Of a DNA stretch of 64,000 nucleotides, positions 9,727 through 18,533 are shown piece after piece. The notes beneath the pieces are model-generated. The model searched no databases. It had not been told where the DNA came from and saw only the letters and a program-made list of their open reading frames with translations. The position numbers were made by a program, and so were the translations under genes. The first letter of the stretch is position 1. The number at the start of each line of letters is the position of its first letter. Origin of the DNA: Kitasatospora herbaricolor (GTDB taxonomy: Bacteria; Actinomycetota; Actinomycetes; Streptomycetales; Streptomycetaceae); NCBI RefSeq assembly GCF_030813695.1, contig NZ_JAUSVA010000002.1, positions 1,736,001-1,800,000 on the forward strand, in the 5' to 3' direction.

Positions 9727-10207
9727 TCAGCCGGGAGTTGCGAGCCGCCGGAGCCCCTCCTCGGACTGTTCGACCATCCATCGGTCGGCGATCCGGAGAC
9801 CGGTCTCCTTCGCCTGCGCATAGCGCTCGCGGGCCTGCCGGAGATCGTGGGCGCGCTCCTCGCACCGGGCCGTGTTGAACAGGCTCCAGCCCGCCAGGAC
9901 GTGGTCGCCGGCATCCGACCCGATCCGCGCGGCGGCCGCGTAGTGCTCCTTCTCCTGGTGGGTGTCCCCGCCTTCGGCCGCGAGTTCGGCCAGCTGGTGG
10001 TGGGTCCAACCCGCCGCCGCGGCCCCGCGCCACCCGGACATCGCCGGCACCGGCCGACGACGCCTCAGGAACGCCGATCCGCCCCACCACACGGCGCTGG
10101 AGGCGTTCGTCGTGGGCCAGCCACGCCACCCCCTGCCCGCCGGCTCCCAGCGGGCGCTCCATCCGGAGCCTGTCCCCGACGGCCGGAACCGTCGTCCCGT
10201 CCCTCAT
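9727..10207 (-). pseudogene. Remnant of a Ser/Thr kinase-TPR protein
   Basis: From ATG 10207 the minus strand encodes a kinase start with a glycine-rich loop (DRLRMERPLGAGGQGVAWLA) for about 45 codons. The frame then breaks, and in another frame a tetratricopeptide-like tail continues (THHQLAELAAEGGD, then HVLAGWSLFNTARCEERAHD and QARERYAQAKETG) to a stop at 9727. The whole kinase core (VAIK lysine onward, HRD, DFG) is missing. This looks like an internal deletion plus frameshift of a kinase-TPR gene. Confidence 0.6.
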
Positions 10208-10362
10208 GGGCCCACGAAACCACACCTCGGGCGCGGAGCGGACGCACTCCCGCGAAACAGCACGAACCCGGACCTTCGCCGCCGCCCGCCGACGGGCAGC
10301 GGGCACCCGGGCGGCGCGGACCATGACCTCCGTCCGCGCCGCCGGGCCACCGGCGGAGCCGG

Positions 10363-11277
10363 TCAGCGGTAGCCGGTGGCGTCGGCCGGCCGGTCCGGGT
10401 CCTGGACCTCGACCATGTAGCGCCAGGCGTCCGGCCGGCTGCCGTCCAGATCGGTGAAGCCGTACTCGCGGGCGAGCTGCCCGCTGGAGAGCGACCCGCC
10501 GTTCCAGCGGGCCCGCTGCGGATCGGCGGCCAGCGCAACCACCGCCCGGCCGACGTACGCGGGGGTCTCGGAGATGCAGAAGTGCGGGACCTTCTCCAGT
10601 GCGTCGCGCCAGTTGTCCTCGGTGACGCCGAAGTGGTCGAGCATCATCTCCGAGCGCAGCCAGCCGGGCGTGAGCGCGACGGCGGTCGCACCGCGCGGGC
10701 CGAGTTCATGGCCGAGCGCGAACGCCATCCGCAGCACGGCGGACTTGGCGATGTCGTAGAAGAAGGACACCCGGTACCTGGTCCGGTTGTACTCGGCGGT
10801 GCCGTCGGTCATCTCGACCACCAGTCCACCAGGGTTGCGCAGCAGCAGCGGCAGCGCGTAGTGGCTGGTGATGGCGTGCGTCTCGACGGCGAGCCGCAGT
10901 AGCCGCAGGCCGTTGTCGAGGTCGTGCTCCCACACCGTGCTGTCCCACTCGAAGAGCAGTTCGCCGCCCCAGATGTCGTTCACCAGGACGTCCAGCCGGC
11001 CCTGCTCCGCCTCGATCCGCCGGACCAGGGCCTCGACCTGGGCCGGCACCAGGTGGTCGGTGACCACCGCGACGCCCTGCCCGCCCGCGGCCGTGACCAG
11101 GGCGGCGGTCTCCTCCACGGTCTCCGGCCGGTGGTACTCCGAGGGCCGGCCCGCGGTGCTGCGGCCGGTGACGTAGACGGTCGCGCCGGCGGCGCCGAGC
11201 TGGACGGCGATCGCCCGCCCGGCGCCCCGGGTCGCGCCCGCCACCAGGGCGACCTTGCCGGCGAGTGCCTCTGCCAT
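10363..11277 (-). CDS. Short-chain dehydrogenase/reductase
   Basis: A 304-aa NAD(P)-dependent SDR. The cofactor motif is GATRGAGRAIA near the N-terminus, the NNAG position reads NDIWGG, and the catalytic YxxxK is FYDIAKSA. The C-terminus (PGWLRSEMMLDHFGVTEDNW ... FCISETPAYVGRAVVALAAD) matches SDRs annotated as SDR family oxidoreductases in streptomycetes. ATG 11277 begins MAEALAGKVALVAGA. The substrate is not deducible. The neighbouring FAD oxidoreductase on the same strand is 215 bp upstream, so linkage is loose. Confidence 0.9.
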   Translation of the reverse strand: MAEALAGKVALVAGATRGAGRAIAVQLGAAGATVYVTGRSTAGRPSEYHRPETVEETAALVTAAGGQGVAVVTDHLVPAQVEALVRRIEAEQGRLDVLVNDIWGGELLFEWDSTVWEHDLDNGLRLLRLAVETHAITSHYALPLLLRNPGGLVVEMTDGTAEYNRTRYRVSFFYDIAKSAVLRMAFALGHELGPRGATAVALTPGWLRSEMMLDHFGVTEDNWRDALEKVPHFCISETPAYVGRAVVALAADPQRARWNGGSLSSGQLAREYGFTDLDGSRPDAWRYMVEVQDPDRPADATGYR

Positions 11278-11492
11278 GTCTGGTCCTTCGCTTCCGGGCG
11301 GGCGGGGGCCGCCCGGAAGCGTCCGGGAGCCACCACCGCGCGGGGGACTCGGTGTCGCTCCGATTCTCGCTCGCCGGGCCCGGTCAGGCCCGACGATCGG
11401 GGCACCCGACCCCGACGGCCCTTGGCGGCCGGGCGGCCGGGCTACCGGGCCGCCCGGCGCACCGGCCCTCGGCGGCCGGGAGGCCCGGGCGG

Positions 11493-13004
11493 TCAGTGCC
11501 GCCCGGAGACCACGTCGGCGATCCGGGCGATCGGCGAGGTGCCGGCCCGGCCGCCGCTCTCCTGCCGGTCGGCGGCGTGGTACGCCGCGTACATCCCGTG
11601 CACCCCGAGCCAGCGCAGCGGCTCGGGCTCCCAGCGGCGCACCGCGTGCCCGACCCAGGGCAGCGCGGTGAGGGCGGTGTCCGCCGCGGCGCCGGGGCCC
11701 GCGTACTCGCGCAGCACCAGGTCGCGCAAGGTCCGGGCGGCCAGGTTGGTGGTGGTGACGCCGCTGCCCACGTAGCCGCCGGCCCAGCCGAGGCCGGATG
11801 CCGGGTCGAGCTCCACGGTCGAGCACCAGTCGCGCGGCACGCCGAGCACGCCGGACCACGCGTGCGCCACGCCGGCGTGCGGGCCGACGTACGCGCCGGC
11901 CGAGGGGAAGAAGCGCAGCAGGATGTCCCGCAGCTGCTCGACCGTGCGCCGCTGGGTGGCCCCGTCGTCGTCGACCCGTGAGCCGAAACGGTAGGGCACC
12001 CCGCGTCCGCCGAGCGCGATCCGGTCGTCGGCGGTGCGCTGCGCGTACATGTACGCGTGCGCCATGTCGCCGAGGGTCTCGCGGCCCTCCCAGCCCACGC
12101 CGGCCCAGAACCCGGGCGGCAGCGGGTCGGTCACGATCATCGAGGAGTTCATCGGCAGCCAGGTCCGCCGCTCCCCGCGCAGCCCGGCCGTGAAGCCCTC
12201 GGTCGCGCGCAGCACGAACCGGGCCGACACGGCGCCGTACGGGGTGAGCGCGCGGGCCGGGGCCGTGCCGCGGCCGGGCCGGATCTCGGAGACGGGTGTG
12301 GCCTCGTGGACGGTCACCCCCAGCTCCTCGCAGACCCGGGCCAGGCCGCGCAGCAGCTTCACCGGCTGGATCCGCGCACCGTGCGGCCCCCAGCTGCCGC
12401 CCAGGGTGCCCGCCACCCCGATCCTGGCCGCGGACTCGGCCGCCCCGAGCAGCACCTGCTCCTGCTGGCCGTAGGCGTGCTCCTCCGCGACGAAGGCCTT
12501 CAGCCGCGCCAGCTGGGCGGGGTTCCGGGCCACCTCCAGAACGCCGCCCTTGACGATGTCGGCCTCGATCCCCTCGGCCGCGGCGACCCGGATCACCTCG
12601 TCGACCGCGTCGTTCATGGCCCGCTGCATGGCGGTCGCCGCCTCCCGGCCGTACCGGCGGGCGAAGACCCCGCGGCCGGCGAAGCCGCTGTACAGCCAGC
12701 CGCCGTTGCGGCCGGAGGCGCCGTAGCCGCAGAACCGCCGCTCCAGCACGGTGACCCGCAGGGAGGGGTCGGCCTTCTTCAGGTAGTAGGCGGTCCACAG
12801 GCCGGTGAAGCCGCCGCCGACGACGCAGACGTCCGCCTCGGCCGGGCCGTCCAGCCGTGGCCGGGGTTCGGGCAGTCCGGTCTCGGCGTACCAGAAGGAG
12901 ACCGCCCCGTTCGCGACGGCGGACTCGGCGGCGGTGGCGGGTGTGGCGGAGGTGCCCACAGGGAGCCTGCTTTCCGGACGGGCCGGCGGGGGGACGCCGG
13001 ACAT
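11493..13004 (-). CDS. FAD-dependent amine/amino-acid oxidase (DAO family)
   Basis: A 503-aa DAO-fold flavoprotein. The dinucleotide-binding motif is CVVGGGFTGLWTAYYLK, followed by GASGRNGGWLYSGF (flavin contact), and near the end GLGWAGGYVGSGVTTTNLAA, the C-terminal FAD-binding turn. It resembles gamma-glutamylputrescine oxidase-type enzymes, which oxidise an amine to an aldehyde with H2O2; the substrate is inferred only at this level. ATG 13004 is chosen over 13040 because TAGCGT lies exactly 7 nt before it, the leaderless arrangement seen elsewhere in the window. Confidence 0.88.
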   Translation of the reverse strand: MSGVPPPARPESRLPVGTSATPATAAESAVANGAVSFWYAETGLPEPRPRLDGPAEADVCVVGGGFTGLWTAYYLKKADPSLRVTVLERRFCGYGASGRNGGWLYSGFAGRGVFARRYGREAATAMQRAMNDAVDEVIRVAAAEGIEADIVKGGVLEVARNPAQLARLKAFVAEEHAYGQQEQVLLGAAESAARIGVAGTLGGSWGPHGARIQPVKLLRGLARVCEELGVTVHEATPVSEIRPGRGTAPARALTPYGAVSARFVLRATEGFTAGLRGERRTWLPMNSSMIVTDPLPPGFWAGVGWEGRETLGDMAHAYMYAQRTADDRIALGGRGVPYRFGSRVDDDGATQRRTVEQLRDILLRFFPSAGAYVGPHAGVAHAWSGVLGVPRDWCSTVELDPASGLGWAGGYVGSGVTTTNLAARTLRDLVLREYAGPGAAADTALTALPWVGHAVRRWEPEPLRWLGVHGMYAAYHAADRQESGGRAGTSPIARIADVVSGRH

Positions 13005-13011
13005 GCCAGGC

Positions 13012-13017
13012 ACGCTA
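13012..13017 (-). promoter_or_regulatory. -10 box of a likely leaderless promoter (FAD oxidoreductase)
   Basis: TAGCGT on the minus strand, 7 nt before ATG 13004; no Shine-Dalgarno sequence is present. Confidence 0.5.
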
Positions 13018-13400
13018 ATCACGACCCTACGCCCGGGCAACCGTCAGGCTGCCAGCTCCCGGGCCGCCGGCACGACAGACCGTCGGGTGCCGCCTGATCC
13101 CGCCCGTGGCGACGGGCGGGCCGGCCCGGGCGGTGGGACTGCTCACAGTCCGCCCGACACTCCCGTCCGTTCCCGGGCCGGTGCGTAGGGTGATCGGGTG
13201 GATTCCTGGGAGCTGGACCGACCGACCGGACGCCTGACCGAACGCCTGACCGGACGCGCACCGCGGACCCCGGCGGCCGTACGCACCGCCGTTCGTGCTG
13301 CCGCGGCCGCCGCACGGGACGGCGTACCGGACGCCGTACGTCCCGCCGCGGGGGATACCGGGTGCGGTACCGGGCGCGGCGCCGTGACGGGAGGGCTCCG

Positions 13401-14975
13401 ATGACCGGCCGACCCGGCCTGACGGCCCGTCAGTTCGTCGGCCTGCTGGCCGACCCGGGCAGCTTCGACTGCTGGGACGAGCCGGCAGGCCATCCGGCGG
13501 CCGACCCCGCCTACCGGGCCTCGCTGGCCCGGGCGCGGGAGCGGACCGGCCTGGACGAGGCCGTGACCACCGGCCGGGTCCTGCTGGCCGGGCGGCCGGT
13601 GGCCCTGGTGGCCTCGGAGTTCGGCTTCCTGGGCGGCTCGATCGGGGTGACCACGGCCGAACGGATCACCCGGGCCGTGGAGCGTGCCACCGCCGAGGGC
13701 CTGCCGCTGATCGCGCTGCCGGTCTCGGGCGGCACCCGGATGCAGGAGGGTTCCGCCGCCTTCCTCTGCATGCTCCGGGTCACCGCCGCCGTCCAGGCCC
13801 ACCAGGCCGCCGGCCTGCCGTACCTCACCTACCTGCGCAATCCGACCATGGGCGGGGTCTTCGCCTCCTGGGGCACGCTGGGCCACCTGGTGCTGGCCGA
13901 GCCGGGCGCCCGGCTCGGGTTCCTCGGGCCGCGCGTGTACGAGGAACTGCGCGGCGTCCCGCTGCCGGACGGCGTGCAGTCGGCGGAGACCCTGGCCGGC
14001 CGCGGACTGGTGGACGCCGTGGTCGCGCCGAGCGAACTGCGGGACGTGCTGCGCCGGTTGCTGTCGCTGCTCTGCGACCGGCCCGCCGGGCCACGCCCGA
14101 GCGGCCGGCCGGCCGGCCGGGTCCGCCCCGGGCCGGCACCGGACGCCACCGCTACGGGCGCCCGCGCGCCCGACAGCCCAGCGCCCGAAGACCCCGCGCC
14201 CGACGCCTGGGACGCCGTGCGGCGCAGCCGGGACCCGCGACGGCCCGGCGCCCGGGAGTTGCTGCGGTACGCGGCCGTCCGGCCCGTGGTGCTGGAGTCG
14301 CCGGCCGGGCCGTACGGCCCGGAGCGCGCGCTGGTCCGGGCCCTCGCCGAGTTCGGCGGCCGGCCGGCCCTGGTGGTCGGGCAGCAGCGCCGGACCGGCC
14401 CGCAGGAACTGCCCTTCACCGCGGCCGACCTGCGGGCCGTACGGCGGACCGCCCAGCAGGCGGAGCAGCTCGGCCTGCCGCTGGTGACGGTGGTGGACAC
14501 GGCCGGGGCGGAGCTCTCCGCGCAGGCCGAACTCGACGGCGTGGCGGTGGAGATCGCACACTGCCTGACCACGCTGCTCGCGCTGCGCACCCCGGTGCTC
14601 GCGGTGCTGCTCGGCCAGGGCTCCGGCGGCGGGGCGCTCGCCCTGCTGCCCGCCGACCGGGTGATCGCGGCCCGGCACGCCTGGCTGGCCCCGCTCCCGC
14701 CGGAGGGCGCCTCGGCGATCGTGCACCGGGACGGCGAGCACGCCGCCGAGCTGGCCCGCGCCCAGGGCATCGGCGCCCACGACCTGGCGGCGGTCGGCCT
14801 GGTCGACCGGGTGATTCCCGAACTCCCGGACGCGGCCGAGGAGTCGGAGGCGTTCTGCGTCCGGGTGGGCCAGGCGGTCGGGGCCGCCCTCGCCGAGCTG
14901 GCCGCCGTCCCCGCGGCGGACCTGGCGGCCGGCCGCCGGCTGCGCCACCGGCGGCTCGGCGACAGCCTCCGCTGA
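13401..14975 (+). CDS. Fused carboxyltransferase (AccD-like and AccA-like halves)
   Basis: A 524-aa protein with two crotonase-fold carboxyltransferase halves. Residues 1-220 are beta-like (GFLGGSIGVTTAERITRAVE, SGGTRMQEG, PTMGGVFASWG). A Pro/Ala/Asp-rich linker spans about 225-275. Residues 285-520 are alpha-like (AVRPVVLESPAG, VVDTAGAELSAQAE, GQGSGGGALALLPADRVIA). There is no Cys4 zinc finger, no biotin domain and no biotin carboxylase gene nearby. It may be an acyl-CoA or malonyl-type carboxyltransferase that works with biotin subunits encoded elsewhere. Start ATG 13401 has GGGAGGG 5 nt upstream. Confidence 0.85.
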   Translation: MTGRPGLTARQFVGLLADPGSFDCWDEPAGHPAADPAYRASLARARERTGLDEAVTTGRVLLAGRPVALVASEFGFLGGSIGVTTAERITRAVERATAEGLPLIALPVSGGTRMQEGSAAFLCMLRVTAAVQAHQAAGLPYLTYLRNPTMGGVFASWGTLGHLVLAEPGARLGFLGPRVYEELRGVPLPDGVQSAETLAGRGLVDAVVAPSELRDVLRRLLSLLCDRPAGPRPSGRPAGRVRPGPAPDATATGARAPDSPAPEDPAPDAWDAVRRSRDPRRPGARELLRYAAVRPVVLESPAGPYGPERALVRALAEFGGRPALVVGQQRRTGPQELPFTAADLRAVRRTAQQAEQLGLPLVTVVDTAGAELSAQAELDGVAVEIAHCLTTLLALRTPVLAVLLGQGSGGGALALLPADRVIAARHAWLAPLPPEGASAIVHRDGEHAAELARAQGIGAHDLAAVGLVDRVIPELPDAAEESEAFCVRVGQAVGAALAELAAVPAADLAAGRRLRHRRLGDSLR

Positions 14976-15014
14976 CCGGGCGGGCCGCGCCACCGACCGG
15001 CGCGGCCCGCCCGG
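14976..15014. terminator. Bidirectional terminator hairpin
   Basis: Perfect 16-bp G/C stem (14976-14991 and 14999-15014) with a 7-nt loop, starting at the base after the carboxyltransferase stop and 53 bp from the stop of the convergent gene. It probably ends transcription from both sides. Confidence 0.75.
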
Positions 15015-15067
15015 CGTTGCCGTACCGGCCCCCACTCCGGCCGGCGGTCCTCCGCCGACCGGACGGG

Positions 15068-16291
15068 TCAGAACTGCGGCTGGAGGAGCACCTGCTGGAG
15101 TTCGGCGGTGCACATCATGTAGCCGTTCGGGGTCGGCAGCCGCTCCAGGTAGTGGTCGAGGTCCGACCCCAGCGAGAACACCCGCACCGGGGTGCCCGAG
15201 ACCTGCGCGGACTCCACCACCCTGCGCAGCCCGTCCATCACGGCCGGGTGCCGGGTCTGGTAGGACTCGGCCACCAGGTGGTTGCTCCGGTCCGCGGCCA
15301 GGTAGAACTGCACCAGGTCCTTGGTGCCGACGAACAGCTCACTGGCTCCGGCGGCGCAGATCGCGGCGGTGGCGTGCACGGCCGCGGGCGTCTCGACGAA
15401 CGCGGACAGCGGCACCTCGGGCGGCAGCCGCAGGTGTTCCCGGAGCTGGGCGAACTCCTCCGCGTCGTTGACGAACGGGACGGAGAGGTGCACCCGGTCG
15501 GCCTCCTCGCCGAGCCGCTCCCGCAGGGACCGCAGCACGGCGTGCAGCGCCTCCCGGTAGGCGGCCGACCCGAGCAGCCAGCGCGCGCCGTGCAGGCCCA
15601 GTTCGGGGTTCGGTTCGACCGCGACCGCGGCCAGTTCGGTGACGCCGGCGGCGTGGTCGGAGCGGAGGTCGAGCAGCCTGAGGACCAGCCGCTGGCCGGG
15701 CAGCAGCGCTTCCACGAAGGTGCACAGCCGCCCGGCGACGGCCCGGCCGTAGAGCTCGATGGCGGCGTGGCCGCCGTCCAGCGAGTCGAGCGGACGCAGG
15801 CCCGCGGCGAGGCAGAGGAACTCCTCCCGGATGAAGAAGGTGTCGACCTGCTGCGCGTTGGGCCCGCAGGCGTTGATGGTCTCGATGTCCTGGAGGTCCG
15901 CGATGACCGCGCAGGCCGCGCCGAGCTTGTCCAGCAGCGTGCTCCCGGCGCCCGGGTCGGGGGCTCCGGCAGCGCTTTCGGCCCCGATCACGATCGACTG
16001 GCTCTCCAGGTACAGCGTCACCTCGCCGACCAGGTCGTCGAGATCGGCCTGGTCGACGCGGAGCACGGGTATCCCCCTGCCCCGGCAGATGGACTGCATG
16101 TGGCCGGTCAGTCCGCCCGCACCGCAGACGACGGCCCGCGCCGCCACGATCGCTTCGTACAATCCCGCCTCCAGCGAAGGGGCGACGAGGATGGACCCCT
16201 CCAGTGGACTTCTCGTGCGGTTACAAGTACCTCGCAACACACTCTCCGTACCACCGGTCAGCAGGAATCCCTGAACTCGTCGCCCGTTCAA
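15068..16291 (-). CDS. PEP-utilizing enzyme-like protein (EI/PPDK swivel plus barrel) with degenerate active site
   Basis: A 407-aa protein resembling the C-terminal two domains of PTS enzyme I and PPDK. The swivelling domain keeps its His (GGLTGHMQSICRGRGIPVL). The PEP barrel follows: RLLDLRSD, NPELGLHGARWL, FVETPAA and FVGTKDLVQFYLAADRSN. Compared with enzyme I, the Lys after LDLxxD is His, the Asn of GTND is Lys, and the catalytic Cys region (CGE) is replaced by VFSLGSD. The metal ligands Glu (VETP) and Asp (KDL) remain. It lacks the HPr-binding domain. Start TTG 16291 directly follows the upstream stop and has GGAGG 5 nt before it, so it is translationally coupled to the flavoprotein gene. 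Probably a repurposed or non-catalytic family member. Confidence 0.75.
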   Translation of the reverse strand: MNGRRVQGFLLTGGTESVLRGTCNRTRSPLEGSILVAPSLEAGLYEAIVAARAVVCGAGGLTGHMQSICRGRGIPVLRVDQADLDDLVGEVTLYLESQSIVIGAESAAGAPDPGAGSTLLDKLGAACAVIADLQDIETINACGPNAQQVDTFFIREEFLCLAAGLRPLDSLDGGHAAIELYGRAVAGRLCTFVEALLPGQRLVLRLLDLRSDHAAGVTELAAVAVEPNPELGLHGARWLLGSAAYREALHAVLRSLRERLGEEADRVHLSVPFVNDAEEFAQLREHLRLPPEVPLSAFVETPAAVHATAAICAAGASELFVGTKDLVQFYLAADRSNHLVAESYQTRHPAVMDGLRRVVESAQVSGTPVRVFSLGSDLDHYLERLPTPNGYMMCTAELQQVLLQPQF

Positions 16292-18208
16292 CTAATCCTC
16301 CAGGTCCTCGGCGTTCGCTATCCCCAGCTGTCGGCGCAACTGCCGCGGGGTCACCGAGACGTCGGTGAGCCGTTCGACGGCGGCCCGGTTGACCAGGACC
16401 CTCAGCAGGCGGTCACGCAGGGGAGCATCCATTGACAATGAGGCAAGTTCGCCGACGAACCGGATGCGCTCGTCCAAACGGGAATCGAACAGTTCTCGTT
16501 CGCTGCGATTACGTGCGGCCAACCTTCTCACCTCCAGGCCTACAGCCTCCTCGAATCCGCCCCGGGCCGCTTCCTCCATATTGCTGACATGCCCACGGAA
16601 TTGGGCCAGAGTGCGGTCGGAAGCGTCCTCCCGCAGTTCAAGTTGCTCGATCGCACTCGCGGCGACGGCGATCGACTGGTTCTTGATGGCGGCGAGATTG
16701 AAGGTGAATGCGCCGGTCCGGCCGTTGCGCACGATCTCGTCACCCTCGCGCAGCACGCCGAGCGCCGAGATCGCGCCGGCCCGCTGCCCGTCGTGCCCCA
16801 GCAGGACGCCTCGCTCGTCGACCTCCAGACCGCGCCCCGTCCGGGCGTGGGGCACCGCGATCCCCCGCCGGAGGAGGTTCTGCCAGAGCTGCCGGCCGAC
16901 CCTGCTGTAGTCCGACTCCCGGCCGAAGTTGGACACCACCAGGTCCGCCTCGACGGCGTGCTTCTCGTCCGGGGCCGCGACCTCGACGACGAGGCGCCCC
17001 GACTCCGTCGGCGTGATCCGCTCCACGGTGCCGACGACCACCTCCACCGACCCGTCCGCCGACTGCAGCGCGCGCTCGATGACCGCCATCGTGTACTCCA
17101 CCGCGCCGACCCGCAGCGCGGCGATCGCGGTGCCGAACTCGTCCAGCAGGCGCCGCAGGTCCGGGGAGGGGATCTGCTCCAGGGCCTTGGGGAGATGAGG
17201 CTCCCAGGCCTTGGCCACCCGCTCGGGAACCACCCCCGGATCGATCCCCGGGTGGTCCCGGACAACCACTTCGCAGGCGGCCTCCCACTCTCCCCGGACC
17301 CGGGCCAGGAACTCCTCGCGCCCGCGGTACGGCTCCAGCAGCGACACCGGGCAGGGCAGGCGCACCACCCCGTGCTCGTGACCGCCGGGGTACGTCCGGA
17401 AGATCGTCCCGGTCCTGGAGATCAGGCTGATCCGCCCGGTGTGCCCCCGGCGCAGCAGCAGGCCCGCCGAGTCGTAGGCGCTGAGCACGGACCCGACGAT
17501 CGCCACGGTCGCCTCGGGCGGCAGGCCCTCCAACTTGCCGACGCCGGCCGCGGAGTACGGGTTCCGCACGAAGGATTCGTGCCCGGCCACCTCGGCGGCG
17601 AAGGGCGGATCGCGCAGTTCCAGGCCGGTCGCGAGCACCACGTGGTCGGCGAAGAGCACGGTCGGCCCCGGGCCCCGCCGGTCTTCGTCGGTGGCCTCGG
17701 CGAATAACCGATGGATCGTCACATCGACGCCGGTGGAACGTACTTCCAGGTCGACGGCCTCGCCGTCCGCCTCGACCAGGACGACGCCCGGACAGGCCTC
17801 CCGCCGAGCCTCCGCCAGCCGGTCGACCAGGTAGTCCTGGAAGATCCGCCGGGGCGCCGGACCCTGCTCGACGAACTCGAACCCGGCCCAGGGCGCCGGC
17901 CAGTCCCGCCGGTCGGCCTCGCGGTTGGCCCAGCGGACGAAGTCGTGCACGTCCTCGCGGAACGCCGACATCCGGCCCGCCTGGATGTTGAAGACGTGGT
18001 CCCAGGGGTTGCCGTCCCGGTGGTAGGCGACGCCGGCGGACCGGTAGTCGGAGCGCCGCTCCAGCAGGACGACCTCCAGCGGGCCGCGCGCGAAGCGGAG
18101 CAGCCGGATCGCGGTGGCGGTGCCGGCCAGGCCCGCCCCCACCACGATCACCCGTGGGCTCGCGCCCGTCCGACTGATGCCTGTTCGACTCATGGCTGTT
18201 CGACTCAT
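16292..18208 (-). CDS. FAD/NAD(P)-binding protein with extra C-terminal helical domain, contains a TTA codon
   Basis: A 638-aa flavoprotein. The Rossmann motif is VIVVGAGLAGTATAIRLLR at the N-terminus; VVLATGLELRDPP and TVAIVGSVLSAYDSAGLLL (second nucleotide fold) follow, as in FAD-NAD(P)-binding (PF13454-type) proteins. About 130 C-terminal residues are Arg/Glu-rich helices (LAARNRSERELFDSRLDERI) encoded by clearly less G/C-biased DNA than the rest. Codon 168 (17705-17707) is TTA, rare in this genome and bldA-dependent in streptomycetes. The first codons are a 15-bp tandem repeat that duplicates the start codon (MSRTAMSRTG). GGAGAGG lies 7 nt before ATG 18208. It is first in a two-gene unit with the EI-like protein. 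Function unknown; a monooxygenase or oxidoreductase is plausible. Confidence 0.8.
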   Translation of the reverse strand: MSRTAMSRTGISRTGASPRVIVVGAGLAGTATAIRLLRFARGPLEVVLLERRSDYRSAGVAYHRDGNPWDHVFNIQAGRMSAFREDVHDFVRWANREADRRDWPAPWAGFEFVEQGPAPRRIFQDYLVDRLAEARREACPGVVLVEADGEAVDLEVRSTGVDVTIHRLFAEATDEDRRGPGPTVLFADHVVLATGLELRDPPFAAEVAGHESFVRNPYSAAGVGKLEGLPPEATVAIVGSVLSAYDSAGLLLRRGHTGRISLISRTGTIFRTYPGGHEHGVVRLPCPVSLLEPYRGREEFLARVRGEWEAACEVVVRDHPGIDPGVVPERVAKAWEPHLPKALEQIPSPDLRRLLDEFGTAIAALRVGAVEYTMAVIERALQSADGSVEVVVGTVERITPTESGRLVVEVAAPDEKHAVEADLVVSNFGRESDYSRVGRQLWQNLLRRGIAVPHARTGRGLEVDERGVLLGHDGQRAGAISALGVLREGDEIVRNGRTGAFTFNLAAIKNQSIAVAASAIEQLELREDASDRTLAQFRGHVSNMEEAARGGFEEAVGLEVRRLAARNRSERELFDSRLDERIRFVGELASLSMDAPLRDRLLRVLVNRAAVERLTDVSVTPRQLRRQLGIANAEDLED

Positions 18209-18212
18209 GGTG
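18168..18212. repeat. 15-bp tandem repeat over the flavoprotein start codon
   Basis: Three 15-bp units (18168-18182, 18183-18197, 18198-18212); the last two differ only at their final bases. Two units each carry an in-frame ATG, so copy-number change adds or removes MSRTA-type pentapeptides and alternative starts. The region 18213-18533 upstream holds only a minus-strand TTGACG at 18278-18283 and no clear -10 box. Confidence 0.75.
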
Positions 18213-18533
18213 AAGCCTCTCCGTTCGGGCGAAGGGGACCGGATCCGCTCCGCCCCACCCCGGGGGTCGGCGCGCCGTCAAGGTGCTACCCCCTGCGGAC
18301 GTGCCGTCCGGACTGAGGCGATCCGTCCTCCCCGGGGACTGGTCATCGGCGCTACGGACACGGAACATCCGTGCCCAAGGCTAGGGGCAATGCCGCCGGA
18401 ATCAGGGCCGGTTGGGCAGGATGACCATGGCCGGGGCGCATTCCGCGGCCGGCCGGCGCCCCGAGCGGCCGGCATCCCGGGCACCGGCCCCGCGGCGGCA
18501 CCCTCCCCTGCCGCGGTCCGGACGGTCGCTCCG

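Noticed and set aside
8475..10360. Integrated genomic island at the tRNA-like gene
   Set aside because: No integrase, no repeated tRNA 3' end and no excision genes are visible.
13143..15113. 656-codon minus-strand frame opposite the carboxyltransferase
   Set aside because: Shadow frame; the plus strand has clear catalytic motifs.
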